A DNA stretch of 59,792 nt from an uncultured Opitutaceae bacterium (GTDB taxonomy: Bacteria; Verrucomicrobiota; Verrucomicrobiia; Opitutales; Opitutaceae): the NCBI GenBank assembly GCA_903929355.1, contig CAIYUN010000040.1, positions 1 through 59,792 on the forward strand, read 5' to 3'. Below are positions 7,598 through 16,515 of the stretch, in pieces; the first letter of the stretch is position 1; the number at the start of each line of letters is the position of its first letter. A model generated the notes under the pieces. The model was not told where the DNA came from. It worked only from the letters and a program-made list of their open reading frames with translations, and ran no database searches. The position numbers were made by a program, and so were the translations under genes.

Positions 7598-9006
7598 GGC
7601 GACGCGGCGGGCGAGGTGACTTCTCCGTCTGACTTCTGACCTCTGACCTCTGACTTCTGACTTCTGACCTCTGACGTCTGGCTCCCAGTCTCCTCCAGCT
7701 GATCCAACGCTGCGTCCGCCGCGTTCTCGAGCTCGAGCCCATCGGCATAGTCGCGTTCCGCGTCGGCCTCGGCGATCGCAAATACCCCCGGATTGCCCAT
7801 TCGGGCCGCCTCGTAGGCGCGTCCGAGTGAGACTGCGGCGTTACGGTAAAACGGATGCAGGGAGTTTGATCCGAGCTCGCCCTTGAGTTGCCCGATCCGC
7901 TGCTGGAGCTCGGCCGCGATCCACGGCTGCTGCCGCGCGGCAAAAACCTCGTCAAGGCTGAGCAGGAGATCGGCCTCCCCGCGGCGGGCGACCCAGCGGG
8001 CACGGCCGGCCACCCAGACCCGCGAGTCGGCGGCGGAACTGACCGCCGAGGCCGACAGCCGGCGCTGGGCATGCCAGCCAACTTGCCACCACAGCTCGCG
8101 CGAGGGGTCGTTGTTGAAATAGCCGCCATAAATCCGCCCGACCGCGGTCAGAGGATCCTCCCCGCCCAACATCGCGCGCAGGAGCGCCGGCCACCGGCGC
8201 TCCGGACCCGACTCGGCCTGCAAGTGCGCGAGCAGCCAGAGGGTGCCCAGTTCCTCCGGGCGTGGAGCCGGCGCCTCTCGTTTCAAGCCGAGGACCTGCT
8301 CCAGAGTGGGCGGAGCGGTGCGGGCCGAGTCCTGCTGCCATTCATCCAGCAAAGCCGGATGGGTGTGCGTGAGGCTCCAGGCGAGGCAACCTTGTTCCAG
8401 CCAAAAGGGAACCCGAAGCGCCGGCCCCAGACCGTGCCAGGCGATCGCGACACGCATGAGCAGGGCCTGCACCAGTGCGTGACGAAGCGCCGCCGTCCCC
8501 ACCGGATCGGGCGACCAACGGACCCGCACCGATACCCGCCCCCCCAGCTCGGCGGCGGCCTGGAAAGGCATGGTCGCCGTCCACTGTGTGGACGGCAACA
8601 GCCGGACGGTGATGGGCATGGGGAAGCCATGCGGGGGCAGGTCGAGTGGCCGCTCCAACGACTGCCAGACCTCCTCGGCAACAGTCAGCCCTGATCCGGC
8701 CGCTGCGAGGTCAAACGAGCTGATTTCAAACTGTCCGGGAGCGGTCTCAAAAGTGTGGGGCGCCGGCGGCAGCGGCGGGATCAGGTCGGGAGCAGCGTCG
8801 GTCCCGGGTGCGGCGGGCGGGGCGGACATGCCGGCCGCCAATGCGGCGGCAATCGCCGCCTGACGCCCGGCCAAGGGATCCGATGTCGCGGGCGTGGTGG
8901 CGGAGACGGTTGGGGGCGGATTATCCGCCGCAGTCAGCGTGGGCGCCAGCCCGATAGCCAGCGCCAGCGCCCAGCAGGGGCGAAACCGGCCGCCACTCAT
9001 CCGCAT
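7594..9006 (-). CDS. Exported protein of unknown function (possible inactive peptidase-MA-like fold)
   Basis: A 470-aa protein with a signal peptide (about residues 1-27, ending ALAIGLAPTLTAAD), a Pro/Ala-rich linker, and a globular part. In that part ALRHALVQALLMRVA followed by VPFWLEQGCLAWS has the layout of a gluzincin (peptidase_MA-like) domain without a HExxH site. The C-terminus is encoded by seven 7-bp tandem repeats and reads SEVRSQKSEVRGQK. Start ATG at 9006 overlaps the upstream stop by one base (TGATG); an ATG at 9000 is also possible. Function unknown. Confidence 0.7.
   Translation of the reverse strand: MRMSGGRFRPCWALALAIGLAPTLTAADNPPPTVSATTPATSDPLAGRQAAIAAALAAGMSAPPAAPGTDAAPDLIPPLPPAPHTFETAPGQFEISSFDLAAAGSGLTVAEEVWQSLERPLDLPPHGFPMPITVRLLPSTQWTATMPFQAAAELGGRVSVRVRWSPDPVGTAALRHALVQALLMRVAIAWHGLGPALRVPFWLEQGCLAWSLTHTHPALLDEWQQDSARTAPPTLEQVLGLKREAPAPRPEELGTLWLLAHLQAESGPERRWPALLRAMLGGEDPLTAVGRIYGGYFNNDPSRELWWQVGWHAQRRLSASAVSSAADSRVWVAGRARWVARRGEADLLLSLDEVFAARQQPWIAAELQQRIGQLKGELGSNSLHPFYRNAAVSLGRAYEAARMGNPGVFAIAEADAERDYADGLELENAADAALDQLEETGSQTSEVRSQKSEVRGQKSDGEVTSPAASP
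7628..7683. repeat. Heptanucleotide tandem repeat (TCTGACN x7 plus one degenerate unit)
   Basis: Seven exact-period TCTGAC[TCG] units and an eighth degenerate unit lie at the 3' end of the exported-protein gene. Read on the coding strand they produce a 7-residue protein periodicity (SEVRSQK, SEVRGQK). Loss or gain of a unit would change the C-terminus and the coupling to the downstream 32-aa peptide. Confidence 0.92.
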
Positions 9007-9746
9007 CACGGCGAGAGCTTGAGCGTATCGCCTTCGACGGCGACATTGCCGAGCTTGTGCCACGCATCCTGCAGCTCCACCGGCACACCGGTTTGCGCGG
9101 TCAGCATCCGATTGAGCAACCAGCCGGCCAGACCGGGGAGACGGTGCAGCGGAAGCGAGCCGAGATAAAACTCCGCTGGTTGCAGCTGAAAACCGGCCGC
9201 ACCCCGCACGAAACCCCCGCGCACCTGCACCAGTGGAGCCAGCCCGAAACCGAGCGCGCTGAAGTTGCCCGCCATGGCCGCCTGCAGCATGCCATCGTGC
9301 AGGCGAAAATTGATCACCCCTGGGTCCAAGGTGGCCGCAGTGAAGGTCGGGGCGGCCGGCTTGGATTTGTCGGCCGGGGCGGCCGGTGGGGGAGCGGCGG
9401 GCGGCGTGGGTGGCTTGGGCGGTGGGGGGGCGGCAGCGGCAATAAAAGCATTCAGCTCCTGCTCCGACAGGGTGAGTCCGCCTGCGGCACCGCCAACAAA
9501 GGCAATTTGCTTCGATTTCCAAGCGCCGCCCCCGCCGCCGGTGGCGCCCGCGATAAAATAAACCGGGGGATAGAGCGCGGACGACGTAGCCTCCTTGGGT
9601 AGCTCCTTTACCAATTCCACCGGCTTGAAGACCAAATGGGCCGCGCCCAGCAACACTCCGAGAACGAGGCTCAACCCCGCGCCGAAAATAATCTCAAGCC
9701 AGCCGGGGCCTTGGCTCTCGCGGTTAAGTTTTGATTGGTGGGACAT
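9006..9746 (-). CDS. Membrane-anchored hypothetical protein
   Basis: A 246-aa protein. A hydrophobic segment near residues 16-40 (WLEIIFGAGLSLVLGVLLGAA in part) anchors the N-terminus, a Pro/Ala-rich stretch (around 115-145) follows, and the C-terminal half (FRLHDGMLQAAMAG, GGFVRGAAGFQLQPAEFYLGSLPLH) looks like a beta-rich periplasmic domain. I do not recognise the family. It heads the three-gene minus-strand unit and overlaps the next gene by one base. Start ATG at 9746; the upstream 56 codons look non-coding. No SD sequence. Confidence 0.68.
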   Translation of the reverse strand: MSHQSKLNRESQGPGWLEIIFGAGLSLVLGVLLGAAHLVFKPVELVKELPKEATSSALYPPVYFIAGATGGGGGAWKSKQIAFVGGAAGGLTLSEQELNAFIAAAAPPPPKPPTPPAAPPPAAPADKSKPAAPTFTAATLDPGVINFRLHDGMLQAAMAGNFSALGFGLAPLVQVRGGFVRGAAGFQLQPAEFYLGSLPLHRLPGLAGWLLNRMLTAQTGVPVELQDAWHKLGNVAVEGDTLKLSP

Positions 9747-10120
9747 GGGAGGTGGAAGGTGGGTGCAGGAGGGAGAGTCCCGGTGCCGTCCGATGCCAGG
9801 CAGCGTGGGTGGAGGAACCGCCCTTGGCGAGCCTCTTTCGCGCTGGACCGAAAAGATGGGGCGAAGGCAAGGCAGCGGAAAGCCCCGGCGGGCGGTGCAT
9901 GACGCCGGACGCAAAGGGGGAGCAAACCTAAATGGCCCGCATCATCCAGACCCCTGCCGATCGCACAGGCAATTTTTGCCGCCACCGCCGGACGGCGATA
10001 TTTGAATCAACGGATTCCGCCCAGGAAAATATAATGCATTTGTAAAACACGGAAGCAAAAAGCGATACAACTTCATGCAACGGCTTGGCAGCGGGCGTGC
10101 TAATTAGCGCTGCGCAACCC
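9747..10120. other. Divergent promoter region between the unknown operon and flhB
   Basis: No gene in these 374 bp. The left half is GC-rich. From about 9985 to 10080 the sequence turns AT-rich (ATATTTGAATC, AAAATATAATGCATTTG), suitable for activator binding or DNA bending before the sigma-54-type promoter at 10084-10103. The minus-strand gene's promoter should lie in the left part but no clear hexamers are visible. Confidence 0.5.
10084..10103 (+). promoter_or_regulatory. Sigma-54-type promoter upstream of flhB
   Basis: CTTGGCAGCGGGCGTGCTAA has the GG-N10-GC core (GG 10087-10088, GC 10099-10100) of RpoN promoters. It matches the promoter before flgF at 12 fixed positions (TTGGCA and TGCTA with a leading C). 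The predicted start site is near 10112, only about 9 bases before the flhB ATG. Confidence 0.68.
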
Positions 10121-11233
10121 ATGGCTGACTCGGACCAAGACCAAAAAACTGAAGGACCGTCGGAGAAAAGACTCAACGACGCGCACGATCGTGGCCAGTT
10201 TGCACGTTCGGCCGAGCTGGGGGTGGTGTTTGCGCTGGCCGCCGCCTTGGGCGCGCTGTCACTGAGCGCGTCCAGCGGGGCCAGCGCACTGACGGAGTAC
10301 ACCATGCGGGTGCTTTCCCAACTCCACAACGTCCGTTTCGATCCGGGGGTCCTGCCCCCACCGGTGGTGATGGCAGGACAGGTCTTCGCGGTGGTGGTCC
10401 TGCCCATGCTCGCCGCGACGGTGCTGGCGGCGCTGCTGTCCGGCGGGATCCAAAGCGGTTTTCAGCTCACGACGGATGCGGTGGGTTTCAAACCCGAGCG
10501 GTTCGATGTGATGGCGGGGTTTGGCCGGCTGTTCTCGCAGCGCACCCTGATCCATGCGGCCGTCGACACCGTCAAACTGCTGGTCATCGGCGCCTGCCTG
10601 TGGGAGGTGGCGCAAAACTTGTTCAGCGACCCGCTGTTCTCCACCCCGGTGGAGGCGTCCTATCTGGGCCGGTTCCTCCAGCAAAGCGCGCAGCTCCTGC
10701 TGGGCCGGCTGATCCTGTCGCTGGGGGTGATCGCCGCGATCAGCTACGCCTACGAGAAATTCAAAACCCACCGCGAATTGATGATGACACGCGAGGAGGT
10801 GAAGGACGAGCGCAAACATGTCGAGGGCAACATCAAGGTGAAGCTCGCCATGCGGCGCATGGCCCGGCGGTTCGCCCAGCGGCAGATGCTCAAGGCCGTG
10901 GCCACGGCGGACGTGGTCGTGACCAATCCAACCCACTACGCGGTGGCCCTGAAATATGAACGGCGGGTGGACCAGGCCCCGGTGGTCCTGGCCAAGGGGG
11001 ATGGCGCGCTGGCCCGGCGCATCAAGGCCATCGCGGCTGAACACGAGGTGCCCATGGTGGAGAACAAGCCGGTCGCCCGGGCATTGTTCGCGATGGGTCG
11101 GGTGGGGGAACCGATTCCCTCGGATCTCTATCATGCCGTGGCGGGTATCCTCGCCTTCGTTTACCGCACGCACCGGTATTATTTCTTCCGCCTGCCCTCG
11201 CGGCGGTCCGAGGAGGCGGCCGCTGAATCATGA
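10121..11233 (+). CDS. flhB: Flagellar export apparatus protein FlhB
   Basis: A 370-aa protein, the substrate-specificity switch of the flagellar type III secretion system. N-terminal EGPSEKRLNDAHDRGQFARS is typical, four membrane segments follow (about 30-210), and the cytoplasmic domain carries the self-cleavage motif NPTH at N269-H272, the same numbering as in Salmonella. VALKYE follows as expected. First gene of the flagellar block, behind a sigma-54-type promoter. The ATG at 10121 was chosen because the export-domain N-terminus begins there. Its stop overlaps the flhA start (ATGA). Confidence 0.95.
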   Translation: MADSDQDQKTEGPSEKRLNDAHDRGQFARSAELGVVFALAAALGALSLSASSGASALTEYTMRVLSQLHNVRFDPGVLPPPVVMAGQVFAVVVLPMLAATVLAALLSGGIQSGFQLTTDAVGFKPERFDVMAGFGRLFSQRTLIHAAVDTVKLLVIGACLWEVAQNLFSDPLFSTPVEASYLGRFLQQSAQLLLGRLILSLGVIAAISYAYEKFKTHRELMMTREEVKDERKHVEGNIKVKLAMRRMARRFAQRQMLKAVATADVVVTNPTHYAVALKYERRVDQAPVVLAKGDGALARRIKAIAAEHEVPMVENKPVARALFAMGRVGEPIPSDLYHAVAGILAFVYRTHRYYFFRLPSRRSEEAAAES

Positions 11234-13398
11234 GCGCCACCGCCCATCCCCCCGCGCTGCCGCTGCCCCTCGCCGGCCTTTCCCAGGTCTTCCAGCGTCG
11301 GGCCGACCTGATCTTCACGGCCGCGCTGTTCGGCACCGTCCTGCTCCTGATCGTGCCGGTGCCCTCGCTGCTGCTCGACCTGCTGCTCGCCCTCAGCCTG
11401 GCCATCTCGCTGCTCGTTCTGATGGTCATCGTTTACGTGAAGGATCCGCCCGAGTTCTCGGCCTTTCCCACGATTCTGCTCGGTTTCACGCTCTACCGGC
11501 TGGCGCTCAACATCTGCTCGACCCGGCTGATTCTCACCAAGGGCTTTGCCGGTGGCGTGATCGATTCGTTCGGGCATTTTGTCATCCAGGGTAACTACAT
11601 CGTCGGTTTCGTGGTTTTCATCATCCTGGTGCTGATCAATTTCGTGGTCATCACGAAGGGTGCCGGCCGCATTGCGGAGGTGAGCGCGCGGTTCACCCTG
11701 GACGCCCTGCCGGGCAAGCAGATGGCGATCGACGCCGAGTTGAACGCCGGGGTCATTGACGAGCCCACCGCGACCGCCCGCCGGCTCAAGGTGCAAAAGG
11801 AGGCCGATTTCTACGGGGCGATGGACGGCGCCTCCAAGTTCGTGCGGGGCGACGCGATCGCCGGCATCCTGATCACTTTGGTCAACATCCTCGGGGGTTT
11901 TGCCATTGGGGTCTTTCAGATGGGGCTGTCGCTGTCCGAATCACTGCAGAAATTCACCCTGCTCTCGATCGGGGACGGCCTGATCTCGCAAATCCCGGCG
12001 CTCATCGTCTCGGTCGCGGCGGGTGTGCTGGTCACGCGCGCGTCGGAGAACAGCAACCTCGGCGCCCAGATCGGCCGGCAGCTTTTCCGGTATCCCCGGG
12101 CGCTAAAAATGGTCGGGGTGATGCTCGGGGTCTTTGGCGTCATGCCGGGCATGCCGATGCTGCCATTCTTTCTGCTCGGCGGCGTGATCTTCTATGCCGG
12201 CCGTCGGATGCAGGAAATCTATCCGGAAACCACTGTGCCCGCCCCGACCGCGCCGGCCCCGACCGGCCGGGCGGCGGCCCGCGCGGCCGCCGCAGCCGGG
12301 AAGGCGGGGGAGACGCACACCGCCATCCCGGATGACTTCCGCCGCGCCATCGAGCAGGAGACCTTTGCCATCGAAGTGGGCTTCGGTCTGCTGCCGCTGG
12401 CGGACGCGAAGCGCGGGGGGGACCTGCTGGCCCGCATCACCGGCGTGCGCAAATCGCTCGCGCGCGAGCGCGGCCTGATCGTGCCGCCCATCTCCGTGCG
12501 GGACAACCTCGAGCTCGAGTCCAACGACTATCGTTTCCTGCTGCGCGGCCGGGTCCTGGGCCGCGCCAGCGTGGTGGCGGGCCGCTGGATGGCGATGAAT
12601 GTGAGCGGCAGCCGGGTGACCCTCCGCGGCACCCCGTGCAAGGAGCCCGTGTTCGGGCTCGATGCGGTCTGGATCGAGGACGGGGAGCGCAAGGCGGCGG
12701 AACTCAACGGCTACACGGTCGTGGACGCCGCCTCGGTCATCATCACCCATCTGGCGGAGGTGCTCAAAACCTCCGCCCACCTGCTCCTGGGCCGGCAGGA
12801 TGTGCAGACCCTGGTGGACCACGTGAAGGCGGCGCACCCCGCGTTGATCGCCGAGCTGCTGCCCGACCTCGTGAATCTGGGGGTGATCCAGCGCGTGTTG
12901 CAGAACCTGCTGCGGGAGGGCGTGCCGGTGCTGAGCCTGCCGCTGATTCTGGAGGGGGTCGCCGATTTTGCCCCCGTGACGAAGAACCCGGACGATTTGA
13001 GCGAACTCGTGCGCCGCCGGCTGGGGATCTATTTTGTCGGTGAATATGAGACCCGGTCCGGGCTGGTGCGCGCCCTCACGATGGACCCGCGGCTGGAACA
13101 AGTGCTTGCGACCAAGGTGCACCGCAGTCCCGGTGAGATCAGCCTCGCCCTGGATCCGATCCTGGCCCGCCATTTGCACGAACAGGTGGCGCGGGGCCTG
13201 CCCAAGCTGACCGAGGGCGGCGGCCACGCGGTGCTGGTCGTGGGGACCGAAGTCCGCCTGGCCCTGCGTCGCTTTCTTGAACCGACGTTTCCCCGCCTCG
13301 CGGTCCTGGCCTACCAGGAACTCCCGTCCGCCACCGAGGTGGAAAATGTGGGCATCATCACCGGCTTGACCGCCATCCCCGCCCAGCGGGCCGCCTGA
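11230..13398 (+). CDS. flhA: Flagellar export gate protein FlhA
   Basis: A 722-aa protein. About eight membrane helices occupy residues 25-330, including the conserved FHIPEP-type region (VYVKDPPEFSAFPTILLGFTLYRLALN) and the cytoplasmic loop AEVSARFTLDALPGKQMAID. The large C-terminal domain docks substrates and chaperones (RDNLELESNDYRFLLRG, ITHLAEVLKTSAHLLLGRQ). It forms the nonameric gate of the export apparatus. Four-base overlap with flhB; 17 bp before the FlhF-like gene. Confidence 0.96.
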   Translation: MSATAHPPALPLPLAGLSQVFQRRADLIFTAALFGTVLLLIVPVPSLLLDLLLALSLAISLLVLMVIVYVKDPPEFSAFPTILLGFTLYRLALNICSTRLILTKGFAGGVIDSFGHFVIQGNYIVGFVVFIILVLINFVVITKGAGRIAEVSARFTLDALPGKQMAIDAELNAGVIDEPTATARRLKVQKEADFYGAMDGASKFVRGDAIAGILITLVNILGGFAIGVFQMGLSLSESLQKFTLLSIGDGLISQIPALIVSVAAGVLVTRASENSNLGAQIGRQLFRYPRALKMVGVMLGVFGVMPGMPMLPFFLLGGVIFYAGRRMQEIYPETTVPAPTAPAPTGRAAARAAAAAGKAGETHTAIPDDFRRAIEQETFAIEVGFGLLPLADAKRGGDLLARITGVRKSLARERGLIVPPISVRDNLELESNDYRFLLRGRVLGRASVVAGRWMAMNVSGSRVTLRGTPCKEPVFGLDAVWIEDGERKAAELNGYTVVDAASVIITHLAEVLKTSAHLLLGRQDVQTLVDHVKAAHPALIAELLPDLVNLGVIQRVLQNLLREGVPVLSLPLILEGVADFAPVTKNPDDLSELVRRRLGIYFVGEYETRSGLVRALTMDPRLEQVLATKVHRSPGEISLALDPILARHLHEQVARGLPKLTEGGGHAVLVVGTEVRLALRRFLEPTFPRLAVLAYQELPSATEVENVGIITGLTAIPAQRAA

Positions 13399-13415
13399 TG
13401 TCCTAACCGGCCACG

Positions 13416-14420
13416 ATGAACGCACCCGCTCAACCCTCACCCCCGCCCGGCACCTACCGTTTTGTCGTGGGCTCCGCGGCCGAGGCGGTCACGACGATTC
13501 AGCGGCGGCTGGGATCGACCGCCCGCGTGCTCTCGGTGCAGGCCGAGCCCCGGCCCGGTCTGGCACGCTGGTGGCGCGCGCCACGCTTTGTGGTGGTCGC
13601 CGAACTGCCCGCGCCTCCGCTGCGGGCCGTCCCCCCGGATCGTACGCTCCTGCCCAAGCCTACCCCCGAGAACCCACTCGGCGAGCCGAGGCTCGCCGTG
13701 ATGCTGCGGCGGGCCGGGTTTTCCGACCGGCTGCTGGGGCGGCTGGAGGCGTTGCCCGGCTGGCGTTCGGCCACGGAGCAGCCCTTGCAACAGGCCCTGG
13801 TTGAGATGGGCCGGGAAATCCACACGACGGTGGGGGTTCGCCCGCCGCGGCCGCTGCCGGCCCGCGCGGCGTTCTTTGGTCCGCCGGGGGCCGGTTGCAC
13901 CACCGCGTTGTGCAAATGGCTCTCGCGCGAGGTTTTCACCCGGGCCGCCACCGGGCAGGTTTGGAAGGTTGAGTTTGACCGGCCCAATCCCGCGCCCGCG
14001 CTGGGCGTCTTCTGCGAGGCGTTGGGCGTGCCGCTCGAGCATTACACGCCCGGATCGTCAGTCGTGGATCGCGGCTTCCTGCTGGTGGATCTCCCCGGCC
14101 TGCCGCCGTCGGGCTCCCCGGCTGCGGCCGCACTGGCGGGCTTTTTTGAGCGGGAACAGATCGACGGGCGGGTCCTCGTCCTCAACGCCGCCTACGACGC
14201 GGGCAGCCTGCGGGCCGCCTGTGCGCGCGGGCGCGAGTTCGGCGCCACCCATCTCGTGCTCTCCCATCTTGATGAAGTGCCCCATTGGGGACGCCTGTGG
14301 GAGTTTCTGCTCGAGGGGGAGTTGTCTCCGCTCTTCCTCAGTTCCGGTCCCGCGCTCACGGGGGAGATTGAAACCGAAGTCATCGGCGCGGTCCTCCGCC
14401 GGACACTCCCCGGATCCTAA
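13416..14420 (+). CDS. FlhF-like protein with a degenerate GTPase site
   Basis: A 334-aa protein in the position and with the outline of FlhF, the SRP-type GTPase that places the flagellum at the pole. An N-terminal Tyr/Phe-rich stretch (TYRFVVGSAAEAVTTIQRRLG) matches the FlhF start. The G1 loop reads GPPGAGCTT (residues 155-163): Cys161 replaces the invariant Walker A lysine. G3 is DLPG instead of DTAG, and the TKLDE motif is SHLDE. The C-terminal FLSSGPALTGEIE still follows FlhF (FLTTGQ...). It is therefore probably a pseudo-GTPase that keeps the scaffold role. No FlhG gene follows. Confidence 0.8.
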   Translation: MNAPAQPSPPPGTYRFVVGSAAEAVTTIQRRLGSTARVLSVQAEPRPGLARWWRAPRFVVVAELPAPPLRAVPPDRTLLPKPTPENPLGEPRLAVMLRRAGFSDRLLGRLEALPGWRSATEQPLQQALVEMGREIHTTVGVRPPRPLPARAAFFGPPGAGCTTALCKWLSREVFTRAATGQVWKVEFDRPNPAPALGVFCEALGVPLEHYTPGSSVVDRGFLLVDLPGLPPSGSPAAAALAGFFEREQIDGRVLVLNAAYDAGSLRAACARGREFGATHLVLSHLDEVPHWGRLWEFLLEGELSPLFLSSGPALTGEIETEVIGAVLRRTLPGS

Positions 14421-14431
14421 CCCCACCCAAC

Positions 14432-14800
14432 ATGCAATTCATCGTCCTGCTCTTTGGCGCCCTGGGATTCTCACTGGTCATGGTGACCGGGTTCTCGGCC
14501 GGCCGCCAGCCCGACCTTGTGCTGCGCGACGCCGCCCTGGGCTGTCTCGCCGCCGCGATCGTGGGCAAGTGGTTTGGCCACGTGATCGACCAGGCTTTTG
14601 CGCAAACCCTCGCGGCCGCTCGCGCCGAACAGCAGGCCGTTGCGGAAAAAAAGGAATCCGCCCGCCCCCCGGCCGCCCCCGCTCCAGCCCCGGGTCGCGC
14701 CCGGCCGGCGTCGGCCATGCCGCCCCCGCCGCCCGTCACCCCCCTGTCCGGCACCCCTGAATCTCGTCTCGTCAACAAAACCAAAACCACCACGCCATGA
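14432..14800 (+). CDS. Small membrane protein of the flagellar operon, unknown function
   Basis: A 122-aa protein with two hydrophobic segments (about residues 3-22 and 32-50), then a charged helix (AQTLAAARAEQQAVAEKKES) and a Pro-rich tail. It occupies the place where flhG often stands, between the flhF-like gene and fliA, and overlaps fliA by four bases. I do not recognise the family. Position and coupling suggest a flagellar role, which is inference. Confidence 0.7.
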   Translation: MQFIVLLFGALGFSLVMVTGFSAGRQPDLVLRDAALGCLAAAIVGKWFGHVIDQAFAQTLAAARAEQQAVAEKKESARPPAAPAPAPGRARPASAMPPPPPVTPLSGTPESRLVNKTKTTTP

Positions 14801-15594
14801 ACTCGGAACCCACTGTCCTGACTGTCGCCGATCCCGCCCCCACTGTCTCCGCAGTCTGGCGCGCGTATGAATCCGCCGGGGGGGCGCTCGACGAGCATTC
14901 GCTCATCGAGCGTTATCTCCCGCTTGTGCGCAACGTCGTGGACCGGATCAAGCTCAACCTCCCCGCGCATGTCGATGCGGACGACCTCCACAGTGTCGGG
15001 GTCACCGGCCTCATCGCCGCCGTGCGACGCTACAACCCCGAGCAGCACCAGACGTTTGCCGCGTACGCCACCATGCGCATCCGCGGGGCGGTCCTGGACG
15101 AGCTGCGCCGTCTCGACTGGTTTCCCCGCCGTGCGCGGGCCAAGGCGCGCAAGATCAAGGCGGCCATCGGCGTGCTGGAGCAGCGGCTCGGCCGGGCGCC
15201 GACGGATGTGGAGACCCGGGATGAGCTCGGGCTGTCGCCCAAGGACTACACCCACTGGCTGGCCGAGGTCCGCCCGATCACCTTTGTGGCCATTGATGAC
15301 ACCACGGGCGGCGACGAGGGGGGAGGGGGGTCGCTGCACGAATTGATCGCCGATGAACAGGCGGTGCCGGTGCAGGCGCAAATGGAGCAGGAGGAACTGG
15401 GCAAACTTGTCGCTCAACGAATCGCGGAACTGCCCGATATACAGCGTCGTATCCTTGCCATGTATTACCACGAAAACATGCGGCTGGCGGAGATCGCGGA
15501 GGTCTTCCACCTCACCGAGTCGCGCATCAGCCAAATCCATTCCCAAGCCATCATCGGTTTGCGCGCCTACATCCAGGTCGCCCGCAACCGCTGA
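14797..15594 (+). CDS. fliA: Flagellar sigma factor FliA (sigma-28)
   Basis: A 265-aa sigma-70 family factor. Region 2 is seen in ERYLPLVRNVVDRIKLNLP, DADDLHSVGVTGLIAAVRRY and TFAAYATMRIRGAVLDELRRLDW (the last two typical of FliA/WhiG), region 3 in RAPTDVETRDELGLS, and region 4 in LPDIQRRILAMYYHENMRLAEIAEVFHLTESRISQIHSQAI. It should direct late flagellar genes, including flagellin, which is not in this window. No flgM anti-sigma gene is visible here. ATGA overlap with the gene upstream. Confidence 0.95.
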   Translation: MNSEPTVLTVADPAPTVSAVWRAYESAGGALDEHSLIERYLPLVRNVVDRIKLNLPAHVDADDLHSVGVTGLIAAVRRYNPEQHQTFAAYATMRIRGAVLDELRRLDWFPRRARAKARKIKAAIGVLEQRLGRAPTDVETRDELGLSPKDYTHWLAEVRPITFVAIDDTTGGDEGGGGSLHELIADEQAVPVQAQMEQEELGKLVAQRIAELPDIQRRILAMYYHENMRLAEIAEVFHLTESRISQIHSQAIIGLRAYIQVARNR

Positions 15595-15628
15595 CCCACC
15601 CATCCCGCCGCCCGGTCCGAATTGATCC

Positions 15629-16504
15629 ATGCTCATCATCATCGGAGGAATCATCGTCATGCTTTCAACCCTCGGCGGCTTCATGCTGGCCGGGGGGAAC
15701 CCCTTGGTGTTGATCCATGTCTCGGAGTTTGTCATCATCCTGGGCGTGGCGCTGGGCGTCCTGATCATCGCGAGCCCGGGCCATGTCCTGAAGGAGATCG
15801 CCCACAAGATCCAGGCCGCCGTCACCGGCAAGGGCGGGGTGGGGAAGGCGGAATACATCGGGTTGATGGAACTGCTCTACGAGCTCTTTCTCGTCGGACG
15901 CCGAAACGGACTGATCGCGCTGGAGGAGCACATCTCCAACCCCGGCACGAGCGCCATTTTTGCGAAACACCCCGGCTTTCTGGCCCATCACGAGCGCCGG
16001 GATTTTCTGGTCAACGCCCTCAAACCCGTGATCGACGGCCGCATCAAACCCGACCAGCTCGAGGACCTCATGACGGCGGAGCTTGACGCCAAGGAAGGGG
16101 AGGCCGAGCACCCGGTCCATCTGCTCCAACTGGTCGGCGACTCGCTGCCGGGGATCGGCATCGTCGCCGCCGTGCTCGGCATCATCAACACGATGTCGGC
16201 GATCTCCGACGGACCCGAGGTGGTGGGCGAACGCGTTGCCGCCGCGCTCACCGGCACCCTGCTGGGCATTTTCTTCGCCTACGGCTTCATCAACCCACTG
16301 GCCAACCGGATCAAGTTCAACAACGCGTCCGACATCCAGTACCTCCGCTGCATCATGGCCTCGGTGACCGGCTTCGCCAAAGGCCTCGCCCCCATCACCT
16401 CGGTGGAAATCGCCCGGCGATCCCTCGACCGGGCCGTGCAGCCGGGCGCCGAGGAGCTGGAAAACATCCTCAAGGCCCTGCCGCCGGTCGGCAAGGCGGC
16501 CTGA
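15629..16504 (+). CDS. motA: Flagellar stator protein MotA
   Basis: A 291-aa membrane protein with four helices (two at residues 1-50, two at about 170-225). MLIIIGGIIVMLSTLGGFMLAGGN, the cytoplasmic loop with YELFLVGRRNGLIALEEHI, and LPGIGIVAAVLGIINTM followed by ALTGTLLGIFFAYGFINPLAN are diagnostic of the proton-type MotA. With MotB it forms the torque-generating ion channel. Lies 34 bp after fliA and 11 bp before motB, in one operon. Confidence 0.95.
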   Translation: MLIIIGGIIVMLSTLGGFMLAGGNPLVLIHVSEFVIILGVALGVLIIASPGHVLKEIAHKIQAAVTGKGGVGKAEYIGLMELLYELFLVGRRNGLIALEEHISNPGTSAIFAKHPGFLAHHERRDFLVNALKPVIDGRIKPDQLEDLMTAELDAKEGEAEHPVHLLQLVGDSLPGIGIVAAVLGIINTMSAISDGPEVVGERVAAALTGTLLGIFFAYGFINPLANRIKFNNASDIQYLRCIMASVTGFAKGLAPITSVEIARRSLDRAVQPGAEELENILKALPPVGKAA

Positions 16505-16515
16505 GCCCCCGCGCC

